From the NCBI RefSeq assembly GCF_013344475.1, contig NZ_JABUOU010000002.1:248001-312000 (forward strand): a stretch of DNA of 64,000 nucleotides. Direction: 5' to 3'. The stretch comes from Martelella limonii. Lineage in GTDB: Bacteria; Pseudomonadota; Alphaproteobacteria; Rhizobiales; Rhizobiaceae. Each line of letters starts with the position of its first letter. Within the stretch, counting starts at the first letter, position 1. The notes under the pieces are model-generated. The model worked only from the letters and a program-made list of their open reading frames with translations, was not told the origin of the DNA and searched no databases. This document shows positions 1 to 9,369 of this stretch, in pieces. Both the position numbers and the translations under genes were made by a program.

Positions 1-118
1 CCGTCAGCCGGTTCTCGCGCACCAGCCGGCGGGTCCAGTCGGCCTTGCGCAGTCGGCGCATGCGGCGGTGACCGGTGATCCTGTCCACCAGGTGGGTCTT
101 GTCGTTCGCATCGCTCAT
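1..118 (-). CDS. hemB: Delta-aminolevulinic acid dehydratase, N-terminal fragment (cut by window edge)
   Basis: Only the first 39 codons are present; the gene runs off the left edge. The ATG is the complement of 116-118. The visible peptide starts MSDANDKTHLVDRITGHRR and continues with an Arg-rich stretch and WTRRLVRENRLT, the usual N-terminal arm of rhizobial porphobilinogen synthase. The enzyme condenses two 5-aminolevulinate molecules to porphobilinogen in haem synthesis. The active-site region lies outside the window, so the call rests on the N-terminal signature alone. It is divergent from the DUF6163 gene, a common rhizobial pairing. Confidence 0.8.
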   Translation of the reverse strand, partial: MSDANDKTHLVDRITGHRRMRRLRKADWTRRLVRENRLT

Positions 119-250
119 CGTGTTCTCCGCAGTGTCCTTGTTCCGGCCCGGCTTGTAGCATGCCGGGGGCTTGCGCAAAACACGACTTTTTGTCGCTGCC
201 ATCCATTCGTTCAGGGTTTGTCAGAGCCGGTTTTGAGCGTATAAGGCGCC

Positions 251-628
251 ATGAATTCAGAACAGACGCGCCCCCCTCAGCAAAGCTTCTCGCAGACCGC
301 CTTCGTCGCCTTCAAGCGCTGCGTGGCCGCATTCCTGCTGGTGATCGCGCTTTACAACTGGGCCGAGCTCATCGGCCTTGCGGGCGATGGCCGTTTCGAC
401 CTGATTTCGCCGGATCAGCGGATCGTCGAGGTGGTGCTGGCCGTCGCCTATCCGGTCGCGGCTGCAGGCTTGTGGTTCGGCGTTGGCTGGGGGCTGGTGC
501 TCTGGGTGATCGGAGCGGTTGTCGAGGTTGCCTTGTCGGCGACGCCGGCCTTTGTCGGTCTTCACATTTTGTTGTTTGGCCTCTACGGCGCCTTCTGGAT
601 TTACCTTGCCTTCATTCGCCACCGGTAG
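251..628 (+). CDS. DUF6163 family inner-membrane protein
   Basis: A 125-residue protein with four hydrophobic segments (roughly residues 19-40, 55-78, 80-98 and 100-122) separated by short loops, so a small polytopic inner-membrane protein. Its length and the pattern YNWAELIG, followed by a hydrophilic loop with FDLISPDQRIVEVVLA, match the family called DUF6163, found mainly in Hyphomicrobiales. Function is unknown. A longer overlapping frame starting at 160 has arginine-rich shadow composition and was not chosen. It sits between hemB (divergent) and an L,D-transpeptidase gene. Confidence 0.75.
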   Translation: MNSEQTRPPQQSFSQTAFVAFKRCVAAFLLVIALYNWAELIGLAGDGRFDLISPDQRIVEVVLAVAYPVAAAGLWFGVGWGLVLWVIGAVVEVALSATPAFVGLHILLFGLYGAFWIYLAFIRHR

Positions 629-749
629 AATGGCGCCAATGATAGCCGGGGTCGATTTGAAACCCGACAATAATTGGCCATATTGATATGCAAGGGCAGA
701 CCAACGCAGGCGTTTTTGACGCCCGAGGGACAAACGAGATTTGGAATCC

Positions 750-2036
750 ATGACAAAAGACCTGAACAAGATCACCAAGGCCGTTTCGCGGCGCAGCTTC
801 ATTGCTGCTGCAGCCGGTGTGGTGGCGCTTCCCAAGCTTGCGGCAGCCCAGACAGCTGTCGATGCTCTGATCAACACCCCCGGCCGCGGCAACTGGGACG
901 AGCAGTTCGATGCCGTCACGTCGCGCGCCCAGGCTGCGGTCAGCTCCAACCAGCCGATCCTCAGCCCCAATGCCCCGATGAACATCATGCAGGCGATGGC
1001 GGAATATCAGCGCATCAACGCCAATGGCGGCTGGCCGGAAGTCCACCCCAACGTGCCGCTGCAGTTCGGTGTCTACGATCAGTCCGTGCGCCAGCTGCGC
1101 CAGCGCCTGATGGTCTCCGGCGACATGCCGCAGGAAGCCGGCATGTCCGATCAGTACGACTCCTACGTCCAGGGCGCCGTCAAGCGCTTCCAGGCCCGCC
1201 ACGGCCTGGCCGAGACCGGCTATATCGACGAGTACACGCTGAAGGCGCTGAATGTCAGCGCGGCTGTGCGTCTGGCGCAGCTTGAGACCAATCTCGCCCG
1301 CGTCGAGGATCTCGGCTCAGACCTCGGTCAGCGTTACGTGCTGGTCAACATTCCCGCAGCCTATTGCGAGGCCGTTGAAAACGATGTCGTCGCGCTGCGC
1401 AACGTTGCCATCGTCGGCCGTCCCTCGCGCCCGACGCCGCTTCTCAGCTCGAAGATCTTCGAAGTCATCTTCAATCCGCCCTGGACCGTGCCGCGCTCGA
1501 TCATCCAGAAGGATATCATGCCGCTGATGCGCAAGGACCCGAACTATCTGGTCGACAACAAGATCCGCCTCTACAACGGCAAGGGTCAGGAGGTCGATCC
1601 GATGACGGTGGACTGGAACGCCGAGACCGCGCCGAACCTGACCTTCCGTCAGGATCCGGGTCCCAACAGCGCCATGGCCTCGACCAAGATCAACTTCCAC
1701 AACAAGTACGCGGTCTACATGCACGACACGCCCAGCCAGTCGCTTTTCAACGACGTGGTGCGTTTCGAATCGTCCGGCTGCGTGCGCATCAGCAATGTCC
1801 GCGACCTCGATGTATGGCTGTTGAAGAACACCCCCGGCTGGAACCGTCAGAAGATCGAGGAAACGATCCATGCCGGCATTTCGACGCCGGTGAATCTTGC
1901 CGATCCGGTGCCGAACCACTTCGTCTACATCACCGCATGGTCGACCAAGGACGGTATCGTCCAGTTCCGCGACGATATCTACAATCTCGATGGCGCACCG
2001 GAACTCGCTCTTCAGACGACGACCGGTATCGAATAA
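750..2036 (+). CDS. Tat-exported L,D-transpeptidase with peptidoglycan-binding domain
   Basis: About 428 residues. The N-terminus carries a twin-arginine signal (SRRSFIAAAAGVVALPKLAAAQ), predicting folded export to the periplasm. A PG_binding_1-like region (QLRQRLMVSGD ... AVKRFQARHGLAETGYID) precedes a YkuD catalytic domain. The YkuD signature is clear: MHDTPSQSLF supplies the conserved His and SSGCVRISN supplies the catalytic Cys. Family members make or edit 3-3 cross-links in peptidoglycan or attach proteins to it. A TTG at 741 lies 10 bases after GAGGGA (725-730) and could be the true start; ATG 750 was kept. Monocistronic, ending before a hairpin terminator. Confidence 0.88.
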   Translation: MTKDLNKITKAVSRRSFIAAAAGVVALPKLAAAQTAVDALINTPGRGNWDEQFDAVTSRAQAAVSSNQPILSPNAPMNIMQAMAEYQRINANGGWPEVHPNVPLQFGVYDQSVRQLRQRLMVSGDMPQEAGMSDQYDSYVQGAVKRFQARHGLAETGYIDEYTLKALNVSAAVRLAQLETNLARVEDLGSDLGQRYVLVNIPAAYCEAVENDVVALRNVAIVGRPSRPTPLLSSKIFEVIFNPPWTVPRSIIQKDIMPLMRKDPNYLVDNKIRLYNGKGQEVDPMTVDWNAETAPNLTFRQDPGPNSAMASTKINFHNKYAVYMHDTPSQSLFNDVVRFESSGCVRISNVRDLDVWLLKNTPGWNRQKIEETIHAGISTPVNLADPVPNHFVYITAWSTKDGIVQFRDDIYNLDGAPELALQTTTGIE

Positions 2037-2062
2037 ACCGATCCTTCGTATCGTGACTTGAA

Positions 2063-2097
2063 AATGCCGCCGTCAAGCCATGCTTGTCGGCGGCATT
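2063..2097 (+). terminator. Hairpin terminator after the L,D-transpeptidase gene
   Basis: AATGCCGCCG (2063-2072) pairs perfectly with CGGCGGCATT (2088-2097), and CAAGC/GCTTG pair inside it. It starts 26 bases after the stop. The T tract that follows is weak (cgtctatt), so termination efficiency is uncertain. Confidence 0.65.
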
Positions 2098-2181
2098 CGT
2101 CTATTGCACCTTTGAAAGGCCGGCGTTAGAACGCAATCGCCTTTACGGAACGCTTCAGCCCGAAACATTCAGGAGCCCGCG

Positions 2182-3486
2182 ATGACCAGCCAGACACCGT
2201 TTACCGAGAACTTCTTCAACCGCAATCTCGCCGATACCGATCCGGAAATCTTCGACGCGATCGGCAAGGAGCTCGGTCGTCAGCGCCATGAGATCGAATT
2301 GATCGCGTCCGAAAACATCGTCTCGCGCGCCGTGCTCGAAGCGCAGGGCTCGATCATGACCAACAAATATGCCGAGGGCTATCCGGGCAAGCGCTACTAT
2401 GGCGGCTGCCAGTTCGTCGATATCGCCGAGGAACTCGCGATCGAGCGCGCCAAGAAGCTGTTCGGCGTTGAATATGTCAACGTTCAGCCGAACTCCGGTT
2501 CGCAGATGAACCAGGCCGTGTTTCTGGCACTGTTGCAGCCGGGCGATACCTTCATGGGTCTCGATCTGAATTCGGGCGGGCACCTGACCCATGGTTCGCC
2601 GGTGAACATGTCCGGCAAATGGTTCAACGTTGTTTCCTACGGCGTCAGCCGGGAAGACAATCTCATCGATATGGATGAGGTCGCCGCCAAGGCCGAGGAG
2701 CACAAGCCGAAGCTGATCATTGCCGGCGGCACGGCCTATTCGCGCATCTGGGACTGGAAGCGGTTCCGCGAGATCGCCGATTCGGTGGGCGCCTATCTCA
2801 TGGTCGACATGGCCCACATCGCAGGCCTCGTCGCCGGCGGCGTGCATCCGTCGCCGTGCCCGCACGCCCATGTTGTTACCACCACGACCCACAAGTCGCT
2901 CCGCGGTCCACGCGGCGGCGTGATCATGACCAATGACGCCGATATTGCCAAGAAGGTGAACTCCGCGGTCTTCCCGGGCCTTCAGGGCGGTCCGCTGATG
3001 CACATCATCGCGGCAAAGGCCGTGGCCTTCGGCGAAGCGCTGCAGCCGGAGTTCAAGCAGTATGCCGAGCAGGTGGTGAAGAACGCCCGCGCGCTTGCCG
3101 GCTCGCTGATGGAAGGCGGTCTGGATGTCGTTTCCGGCGGCACCGACAACCACTCGATGCTGGTCGACCTGCGCAAGAAAAACGCCACCGGCAAGCGCGC
3201 CGAGGCAGCCCTTGGCCGCGCCTACATCACCTGCAACAAGAACGGCATCCCCTTCGACCCGGAAAAGCCCTTCGTGACCTCCGGCGTCCGCCTCGGCACG
3301 CCGGCCGGCACCACGCGCGGCTTCACCGAGAAGGAGTTCGCCGAGATCGGTTCGCTGATCGTGGAAGTCCTCGACGGGCTGAAGCAGTCGAACTCGGATG
3401 AGGGCAATGCCGCCGTCGAAGCCGCTGTGCGTGACAAGGTGGTCAACCTCACCGAGCGCTTCCCGATGTACGGCTATATGGGCTGA
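2182..3486 (+). CDS. glyA: Serine hydroxymethyltransferase
   Basis: A full-length 434-residue PLP enzyme that interconverts serine and glycine while charging tetrahydrofolate to 5,10-methylene-THF in the cytoplasm. The PLP lysine is K238 in [16 protein letters not shown]. The conserved substrate-binding segments [26 protein letters not shown] and [10 protein letters not shown] are intact. A good Shine-Dalgarno (AGGAG) precedes the ATG. nrdR follows three bases after the stop, so the two are almost certainly cotranscribed, as in other rhizobia. Confidence 0.97.
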   Translation: MTSQTPFTENFFNRNLADTDPEIFDAIGKELGRQRHEIELIASENIVSRAVLEAQGSIMTNKYAEGYPGKRYYGGCQFVDIAEELAIERAKKLFGVEYVNVQPNSGSQMNQAVFLALLQPGDTFMGLDLNSGGHLTHGSPVNMSGKWFNVVSYGVSREDNLIDMDEVAAKAEEHKPKLIIAGGTAYSRIWDWKRFREIADSVGAYLMVDMAHIAGLVAGGVHPSPCPHAHVVTTTTHKSLRGPRGGVIMTNDADIAKKVNSAVFPGLQGGPLMHIIAAKAVAFGEALQPEFKQYAEQVVKNARALAGSLMEGGLDVVSGGTDNHSMLVDLRKKNATGKRAEAALGRAYITCNKNGIPFDPEKPFVTSGVRLGTPAGTTRGFTEKEFAEIGSLIVEVLDGLKQSNSDEGNAAVEAAVRDKVVNLTERFPMYGYMG

Positions 3487-3488
3487 GG

Positions 3489-3971
3489 ATGCGTTGCCCG
3501 TTCTGCAATTCGCTTGATACGCAGGTCAAGGATTCGCGCCCGGCGGAGGACAATACGTCCATCCGCCGCAGGCGCGTCTGTCCGGATTGCGGCGGGCGCT
3601 TCACCACCTTCGAACGCGTTCAATTGCGCGAACTGGTGGTGGTGAAGAAGAACGGTCGCAAGGTGCCGTTCGATCGCGACAAGCTGGTGCGCTCGTTCGA
3701 GATCGCGCTCAGAAAGCGCCCGGTCGAACGCGAGCGCATCGAGCGCGCCGTGTCGGGCATCGTCCGGCGCATGGAAAGCTCGGGCGAGCCGGAAGTGCAG
3801 TCGGAAGAAATCGGGCTTCTTGTGCTTGAGGCGTTGAAAAACCTCGACGATGTCGCCTTTGTCCGTTTCGCCTCGGTCTACCGCGACTTCTCGACCACGG
3901 AAGATTTCGAGGAGATCATCTCGGAATTTTCGGCAAAGCTTGCGCGTGAAACCGGCGTCGAGCACGACTGA
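3489..3971 (+). CDS. nrdR: Transcriptional repressor NrdR
   Basis: 160 residues. The N-terminal zinc ribbon has C3 and C6 (MRCPFC) and C31 and C34 (CPDCGGRF), followed by an ATP-cone (about residues 49-139). NrdR senses ATP/dATP and represses ribonucleotide reductase genes by binding NrdR boxes. It sits immediately after glyA. In related rhizobia this gene is usually followed by riboflavin genes and then nusB; here nusB is next. Confidence 0.96.
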   Translation: MRCPFCNSLDTQVKDSRPAEDNTSIRRRRVCPDCGGRFTTFERVQLRELVVVKKNGRKVPFDRDKLVRSFEIALRKRPVERERIERAVSGIVRRMESSGEPEVQSEEIGLLVLEALKNLDDVAFVRFASVYRDFSTTEDFEEIISEFSAKLARETGVEHD

Positions 3972-4078
3972 AATACACCAAAACGCTTGCATGCCGTCTG
4001 CGCCCATGGTTTAGCGGCATCAGACGCGCGTTTGCGCAACCATAATCACCGCATCCCTGCCGGATTGCGAGGAGCAGC

Positions 4079-4543
4079 ATGACCACGGAAAAGACCGCCA
4101 ATCAGCGGGGCGCGGCGCGTCTCGCCGCCGTTCAGGCCCTTTATCAGATGGATATCGGCGGCACCGCGCTTGCCGATGTCCTGGCCGAATACGAAGTCTA
4201 TCGCCTCGGCAAGGAAGTTGACGGCGAAACCTATTTGAAGGCGGATGCGGCCTGGTTCCGCTCGATCGTGACCGGCGTCGTGAAGGATCAGAAGACGCTC
4301 GATCCGATGATCGCCGGTTCGATCTCTGAAGGCTGGACGCTGTCGCGTCTTGATTCGACGCTGCGCGCCATCCTGCGTGCCGGCGTGTTCGAGATCGTTT
4401 CCAAGCCCGATGTGCCGACCGCCGTCATCGTTACCGAATATGTCGAGATCGCCACCGCCTTCTTCGAGGGCGAGGAGGCAAAGCTCGTTCACGCCGTGCT
4501 CGACCGCATCGCCCGGCGCGAACGCGCCGAGCGCAAGCGCTGA
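4079..4543 (+). CDS. nusB: Transcription antitermination factor NusB
   Basis: 154 residues, all-helical NusB fold. Recognisable segments are [16 protein letters not shown] near the N-terminus, [16 protein letters not shown] in the middle, and the C-terminal [16 protein letters not shown]. NusB with NusE (S10) binds boxA RNA in rRNA antitermination complexes. The ATG follows a clear GAGGAGC Shine-Dalgarno. It is separated from nrdR by about 107 bases and is followed by a small hairpin (GCCTCT/AGAGGC, 4563-4578) and a palindromic repeat pair. Confidence 0.95.
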   Translation: MTTEKTANQRGAARLAAVQALYQMDIGGTALADVLAEYEVYRLGKEVDGETYLKADAAWFRSIVTGVVKDQKTLDPMIAGSISEGWTLSRLDSTLRAILRAGVFEIVSKPDVPTAVIVTEYVEIATAFFEGEEAKLVHAVLDRIARRERAERKR

Positions 4544-4585
4544 GCCCGTACCGCGGTTTATCGCCTCTTAAGAGAGGCCGCATAG

Positions 4586-4740
4586 CCCCCCAATCTTCTC
4601 GCCCCGGAGGGGAGAGATGTCGCGAAAGCGACAGTGAGGGGGGAGACCATCCAAACGGACGCCCTCACGGTCTGACAAGCTGCATCACCCTCACTGCCCC
4701 TTTCGGGGCATCTCTCCCGCAAGCGGGAGAGAGTATTGGG
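4586..4740. repeat. Inverted pair of rhizobial palindromic (REP-like) elements
   Basis: Two copies of one ~55-bp element in opposite orientation, at 4586-4643 and 4688-4740, fill the space between the converging nusB and ggt genes. Each copy contains two small hairpins. In copy A these are CCCC/GGGG (4602-4612) and TGTCGC/GCGACA (4618-4633). In copy B they are CCCGC/GCGGG (4716-4727) and TGCCCC/GGGGCA (4695-4710). The stem bases differ between copies but pairing is kept, while the flanking GAGAGATG and CAGTGAGGG are identical. Confidence 0.85.
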
Positions 4741-4793
4741 AGCAAGCCGCTAGCTCAGGAACCCACCGCCGGCATTAAGCGGGTCGAGGTTCG

Positions 4794-6596
4794 CTACTCC
4801 CCGAGCGCGATGCCTTCGCGTCTCGGATCGGCCGCGCCATAAAGCTTGCCATCCTCAATCGCGATCGCCTGCAGGCCGGAGGTCTGCGCGCCGAGCTTGA
4901 CCTTGAAGCCCATGGCTTCGAGCGGTGCCGCCATCGCCTCCGCATCGGTGCCTGCTTCGATGTCATAGGTGCCGAACCGGTTCAGCAGATGCGGCATGGC
5001 TACGGCATCCTGGATGTTCATGTCCCAGTCGAGATAGGCGATCACTGCCTGCGCCACATAGCCGATGATCGAGCTGCCGCCCGGCGAACCGATGACCAGC
5101 GCCGGCTTGCCATCCTTCATCACGATCGTCGGCGCCATCGATGAACGCGGACGCTTGCCGGGCTCGACGCGATTGGCGATCGGATAACCGGCATCGTCAT
5201 GGGTTTCGAAGGAAAAGTCGGTCAGTTCGTTGTTGAGCAGAAAGCCGGACCTGGTCATCAGCCGGCTGCCGAAACCGTTCTCGACGGTCGAGGTCATCGA
5301 CAGCGCATTGCCGTCGGCATCGACGATCACGATCTGGGTGGTCGAGGGCAGTTCGATCGCGTCACCGTCGCCATGGCGGATCATGGCGTGATCCCAGGCG
5401 GGCAGACCCGGTTCAACCGCTTCCAGCGCCTTGTCGCCATCGAGCAGCTTCGCGCGCATCCTGAGGTAATCGGGCGCGACCAGCCCCTTCAGCGGCATCG
5501 GCACGAAATCGGTATCGGCCATATAGCGGCCGCGATCGGCGAAGGCGAGGCGCGAGGCATCGCCGATCAACCGCCAGCTTTCGGGATTGTCCGGCCCAAG
5601 ACCGGCGAGGTCCTTCTCCGCCGTTAATCCGAGGATCTGCCCGACGGTCAGCGCGCCGGAAGAGGGCGGGCCCATGCCGCAGACGTCGTAGCCGTGATAG
5701 CCGACGCAGACCGGGTCTCGCTCCACCACCCGATAGGCGGCGAGGTCTTCCATCGACAACAGCCCCGGATTGCCCTCCGCCCCCTGCACGGTGTCGACGA
5801 TGTCCTCCGCGATCGGCCCGGAATAGATTGCGTCCGCCCCTTCGGCAGCAAGCGCCTTCAGGGTTTCGGCATAGGCGGGGTTCTTGAGAAGCGCGCCGGC
5901 GGCAAGCGGTTCATTGCCCGGCAGGAAATAGGTGCCGGTAGTCTCGAACCGGCCGAGCCTGTCCCGATCCTCGGCAATCTGGCCGGCCATCCGCGGCGAT
6001 ACGGCAAAGCCGTCCGAAGCAAGCGCGATCGCATCCTCGAAGAGCCCGTCCCAGGCCAGATTCCCCCAGCGTGTGTGCGCTTCCTCCATCAGCATCGGCG
6101 TGCCGGGCGTGCCGACGGAGAGCCCACCGACCACGGCATCGAAGAACTGAAGCGGCTGTCCTCCCGCATCGAGAAACAGTTCGGGCGTGGCAAGGCGCGG
6201 CGCTGTCTCGCGCCCATCCAGCGTCGTCAGCCGGTCTTCTTCAGCGTCGTACCAGACGAGAAACGCGCCGCCGCCAAGCCCGGAGGACTGCGGCTCCACA
6301 AGCCCCAGAACCGCCTGCACGGCGACCATCGCATCGGCAGCGCTGCCGCCTTTTTCGAGAATTTTCGCGCCAGCTTCGACGGCAAGCGGATTGGCTGCCG
6401 CCACCATCCATTTCTCTGCCTCGACCGGCTTGCCTTCGGCCTTGGCGGCAAGTGCCGCCTCGACGGCTGGCGGTGCGTCTGCAAAGCCTGTGGTGTCCGT
6501 TCCGACTTCCGGTGCCACGCTGTCTGCCGCCTGCTGTGCGGCGGCGGGCACGGAAAGCAGCGCAATCACGGCACTGCCTGCCAACAATCTCATCAT
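4794..6596 (-). CDS. ggt: Gamma-glutamyltransferase precursor
   Basis: 600 residues with a Sec signal (MMRLLAGSAVIALLSVPAAAQQ), so periplasmic. The Ntn-hydrolase precursor self-cleaves before a Thr; T419 in PSTTQIVIVDADGNA is the expected new N-terminal nucleophile. Other family marks are AVEAGAKILEKGGSAADAMVA near the N-terminus, ERDPVCVGYHGYDV, and the oxyanion/GSPGG segment (VIGSPGGSSIIGYV). It cleaves gamma-glutamyl amides such as glutathione. One detail differs from E. coli: the residue after the two Thr is Gln, not His. GGGAGA precedes the start. Convergent with nusB. Confidence 0.93.
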   Translation of the reverse strand: MMRLLAGSAVIALLSVPAAAQQAADSVAPEVGTDTTGFADAPPAVEAALAAKAEGKPVEAEKWMVAAANPLAVEAGAKILEKGGSAADAMVAVQAVLGLVEPQSSGLGGGAFLVWYDAEEDRLTTLDGRETAPRLATPELFLDAGGQPLQFFDAVVGGLSVGTPGTPMLMEEAHTRWGNLAWDGLFEDAIALASDGFAVSPRMAGQIAEDRDRLGRFETTGTYFLPGNEPLAAGALLKNPAYAETLKALAAEGADAIYSGPIAEDIVDTVQGAEGNPGLLSMEDLAAYRVVERDPVCVGYHGYDVCGMGPPSSGALTVGQILGLTAEKDLAGLGPDNPESWRLIGDASRLAFADRGRYMADTDFVPMPLKGLVAPDYLRMRAKLLDGDKALEAVEPGLPAWDHAMIRHGDGDAIELPSTTQIVIVDADGNALSMTSTVENGFGSRLMTRSGFLLNNELTDFSFETHDDAGYPIANRVEPGKRPRSSMAPTIVMKDGKPALVIGSPGGSSIIGYVAQAVIAYLDWDMNIQDAVAMPHLLNRFGTYDIEAGTDAEAMAAPLEAMGFKVKLGAQTSGLQAIAIEDGKLYGAADPRREGIALGE

Positions 6597-6800
6597 CGCT
6601 CGGTCTCCCTTTTCCGATCGGGCAGAGCGCAGTCATGCACGCTTACGCCTCGGTCATGGAAACATGGTAAGGCGAGACTGGCCTTGATGACAAATGGCTT
6701 CTTGCGCTGAAAACGAGGCGCGTTCGGCGATCTTGACTGGATCGGGAACATGTAACTCATCGAAACTGTTATCCTTCAGATAGCTGTCAAAGGTTCAACC

Positions 6801-8465
6801 ATGACTTCCAAAATCGCGATTATCGGATCCGGCCCCACCGGGATCTACACGCTCAAGGGGCTGATCGGCCGGCACATGCCGCTTGCCATCACCGTCTTCG
6901 AGCGCGAGGATGCACCCGGCAAGGGCATGCCCTACCAGCCGCACATCAATGACCGAGCAATGCTTTCCAATATCGCGAGCATCGAGATTCCGCCGGTCTG
7001 CGAGACGCTGACGGGATGGCTGCGCAGACAGACCGATCCGGTGCTGCAGGATCTCGGCATCGCGCGCGATGCGATTGCCGAGCGTGAGTTTTACCCGCGC
7101 GTGGTTCTTGGCGAATATTTCCAGGCCCAGTTTTACGGACTGGTGCGGGAAGGTCTCGAAAATGGTCACGATATCACGATCAGGGCAGGGCATCGGGTCG
7201 CTGATATTCAGCTTGCACGCGATGACGCCGAGTTGACGATCACCACGCCGGATGGCGAAACGGTGCGGGAAGTGTTTGACCATGTGGTGCTTGCAACCGG
7301 TCATGACTTTCCGGATACGACCGAGACGCGTCCCGGTTATTTCGTCTCGCCGTGGCCGGCACCGGCGCTGAAGTCAATTCCGCCCGTCAGTGTCGGTATT
7401 CTGGGCACATCTCTCAGCGGCATCGACGCGCTGATCACGGTCGCGACCGCGCATGGCGCTTTCCTCCTCGATGATCAGGGAGACCTGCAATATCAGCCGC
7501 ATGCCGGGACGGAGGGGTTTGAAGCGACCATGATGTCGCGCAAGGGGATCCTGCCGGAGGCGGATTTCTATTGCGAGATACCCTACAGGCCGCTTGAAGT
7601 CTGCACGGAAATAGCCATCGAAGCCTTGATCGCGACCCATGAGCACGGACTTCTCGACGCGGTGTTCGAACTGTTCCGACAGGAACTGGCGCTGGCAGAT
7701 CCTGACTATGCGGCACGCATAGGGCTCGGCATGCTGACGGTCGAAACACTGGCGGAGGCATATTTCAGCGAGCGCCAGACCAGTGATGCCTTCGTGCATG
7801 CGGCCCGCAATCTCGCCGAGGCGGACATGAACCGAAAGCGCCGCCAGACCGTGGAATGGCGCTATGCGATCCTGCGCATGCACGAGGTAATCGCCCGGGC
7901 GATCCCCCACCTCGACGAACACGATCTCAAGCGGTTCCACAGGCACTTCAAGACCGTGTTTGTCGATGACTACGCCACGGTGCCGCACGATTCGATCCGC
8001 CGCCTTCTCGCGCTCTACCGCGCCGACAAACTCGATGTGGTCGCGATCGGCAATGATGCCGATATCGACAATCAGAGCGTCCCGCGCGGTGCGGTGGTGC
8101 GGTTCGAGGGAGACGAGCTTCGCTTCGAGGCCTTCATCGATGCGACGGGCCAGCACGCGCTTTCGGCCCGCGACCTGCCGTTCCCGTCACTTCTGCGTCA
8201 GGGCGTGATCAATGGGGCGGTGACGCGCGCCGGGCTCATGTCTGCGGATGGCGGGATGGTGCGCACCGGCGGCGTCGATCTCGACGATGCCTTCCGTCCG
8301 AACTTCACGGACAATCTCACGCGCAATCTCTATTGCGGTTCGATCTCGTTCCTGCTGCACAAGCTGCCATTCGTCCAGGGCATCACCTCTGCGCGCGATA
8401 TCGGCGTCGTGATCGCCTCTGCCATTCTCGCAAGCGAAAACGAGGCGGAGCGGACGGCCGCCTGA
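6801..8465 (+). CDS. FAD/NAD(P)-binding protein (HpyO-like family)
   Basis: 554 residues. It opens with a dinucleotide-binding motif IAIIGSGPTGIYTLKGL and an acidic residue in ITVFERED that would bind the ribose of FAD. A second nucleotide-binding segment appears as VSVGILGTSLSGIDA (about residues 195-210). The N-terminal pattern with PYQPHINDRAMLSNIA matches the FAD-NAD(P)-binding family that includes uncharacterised oxidoreductases and HpyO-type urate hydroxylases. Substrate is unknown. Standalone gene, divergent from ggt, with AAAGG seven bases upstream of the ATG. Confidence 0.8.
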   Translation: MTSKIAIIGSGPTGIYTLKGLIGRHMPLAITVFEREDAPGKGMPYQPHINDRAMLSNIASIEIPPVCETLTGWLRRQTDPVLQDLGIARDAIAEREFYPRVVLGEYFQAQFYGLVREGLENGHDITIRAGHRVADIQLARDDAELTITTPDGETVREVFDHVVLATGHDFPDTTETRPGYFVSPWPAPALKSIPPVSVGILGTSLSGIDALITVATAHGAFLLDDQGDLQYQPHAGTEGFEATMMSRKGILPEADFYCEIPYRPLEVCTEIAIEALIATHEHGLLDAVFELFRQELALADPDYAARIGLGMLTVETLAEAYFSERQTSDAFVHAARNLAEADMNRKRRQTVEWRYAILRMHEVIARAIPHLDEHDLKRFHRHFKTVFVDDYATVPHDSIRRLLALYRADKLDVVAIGNDADIDNQSVPRGAVVRFEGDELRFEAFIDATGQHALSARDLPFPSLLRQGVINGAVTRAGLMSADGGMVRTGGVDLDDAFRPNFTDNLTRNLYCGSISFLLHKLPFVQGITSARDIGVVIASAILASENEAERTAA

Positions 8466-8518
8466 TCGGGTCTGCTGGCAGATCTCGTGAGACTGCGAGG
8501 GAGGACAGGGCGAGACAA

Positions 8519-9262
8519 TTACAGCGTGGCATCTCCCGCAAGACTCGCGCTGTCGCCGGTCGCGATCATGCCTGGTGCCTCGATCGTGCAGTAGATGCCG
8601 AAATTGCGCCGGTTGTGACGCAGGATCGAGCGCAGGATATCCGGATTTTCCGGAAGCTCCGGCTGCGGCGTCAAGGTCATGCCGCAGCGGCGGGTCTCTT
8701 CATAGCCCACCACCAGCGCATCGCCGAGGTTCAGCCGTTCCGTGACCCAGGCCTTTTCGGGAAAGCCCTGAAGCCCGTGGGTTTCGATGACGACATTTGG
8801 ACGGAAGCGCCGACTGGACACGGTATCGGTGCCGGCAAGCGTTGCCAGATGTTTCAGGGCATCGGTGGTGATCAGATGAAGCGGGGAGGGCAGATAGCGG
8901 TTGGTCGCGGTCGGCCCCTCGTCATCGGCGTTGCGCGCATAGGGTCGGACATCGACGGCGAAGCCGAAATGTTCGCCGAGCCGTTCGGCGAGAACGTCAT
9001 CATCGACCGGCATCCAGTCGTCACCCGGAAAGCCGATCTCGGGCCTCTGGTCCTCGCCGAGCCTCGACGACAGAAACAGCGCGGGGCGCCAGCGCAGCTC
9101 CTTTTCCGGCGCAGCCGGCGCGCCGGTCGCGGCATCGCAGACGCACCACGCACGATCGAATGCTATGCCGTCGCTGCCAAGGACTGCCGATGACAGCATC
9201 TCGCCGCCGAGCGAACTGACCGGATAGCGCCAGATTTCGATGATTTCGCCCAGTGTGTCCAT
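8519..9262 (-). CDS. MOSC domain-containing protein
   Basis: 247 residues from the ATG at 9262, chosen because AGAGGAC lies just upstream; an in-frame ATG 20 codons earlier lacks this. The N-terminal beta-barrel part (EIIEIWRYPVSSLGGEML) and the C-terminal region with the near-invariant Cys (ETRRCGMTLTPQ) match MOSC-domain proteins, relatives of the molybdenum cofactor sulfurase C-terminus. Such proteins handle sulfur or molybdenum cofactor chemistry; the exact role here is unknown. Sits between convergent FAD protein and tauR. Confidence 0.85.
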   Translation of the reverse strand: MDTLGEIIEIWRYPVSSLGGEMLSSAVLGSDGIAFDRAWCVCDAATGAPAAPEKELRWRPALFLSSRLGEDQRPEIGFPGDDWMPVDDDVLAERLGEHFGFAVDVRPYARNADDEGPTATNRYLPSPLHLITTDALKHLATLAGTDTVSSRRFRPNVVIETHGLQGFPEKAWVTERLNLGDALVVGYEETRRCGMTLTPQPELPENPDILRSILRHNRRNFGIYCTIEAPGMIATGDSASLAGDATL

Positions 9263-9369
9263 GCCGTCCTCTTGTTCATGCGAATGCGCAGGGATAGCGG
9301 CTGCTGCCACGCGCAAAGTCAAGACCGGAACCGATTTTCGCGTGATTGGTTCCGCGGTTCCGGTAAATT

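Noticed and set aside
4586-4740. CRISPR array
   Set aside because: Only two inverted copies, no regular spacers and no cas genes; this is a REP-like palindrome pair.
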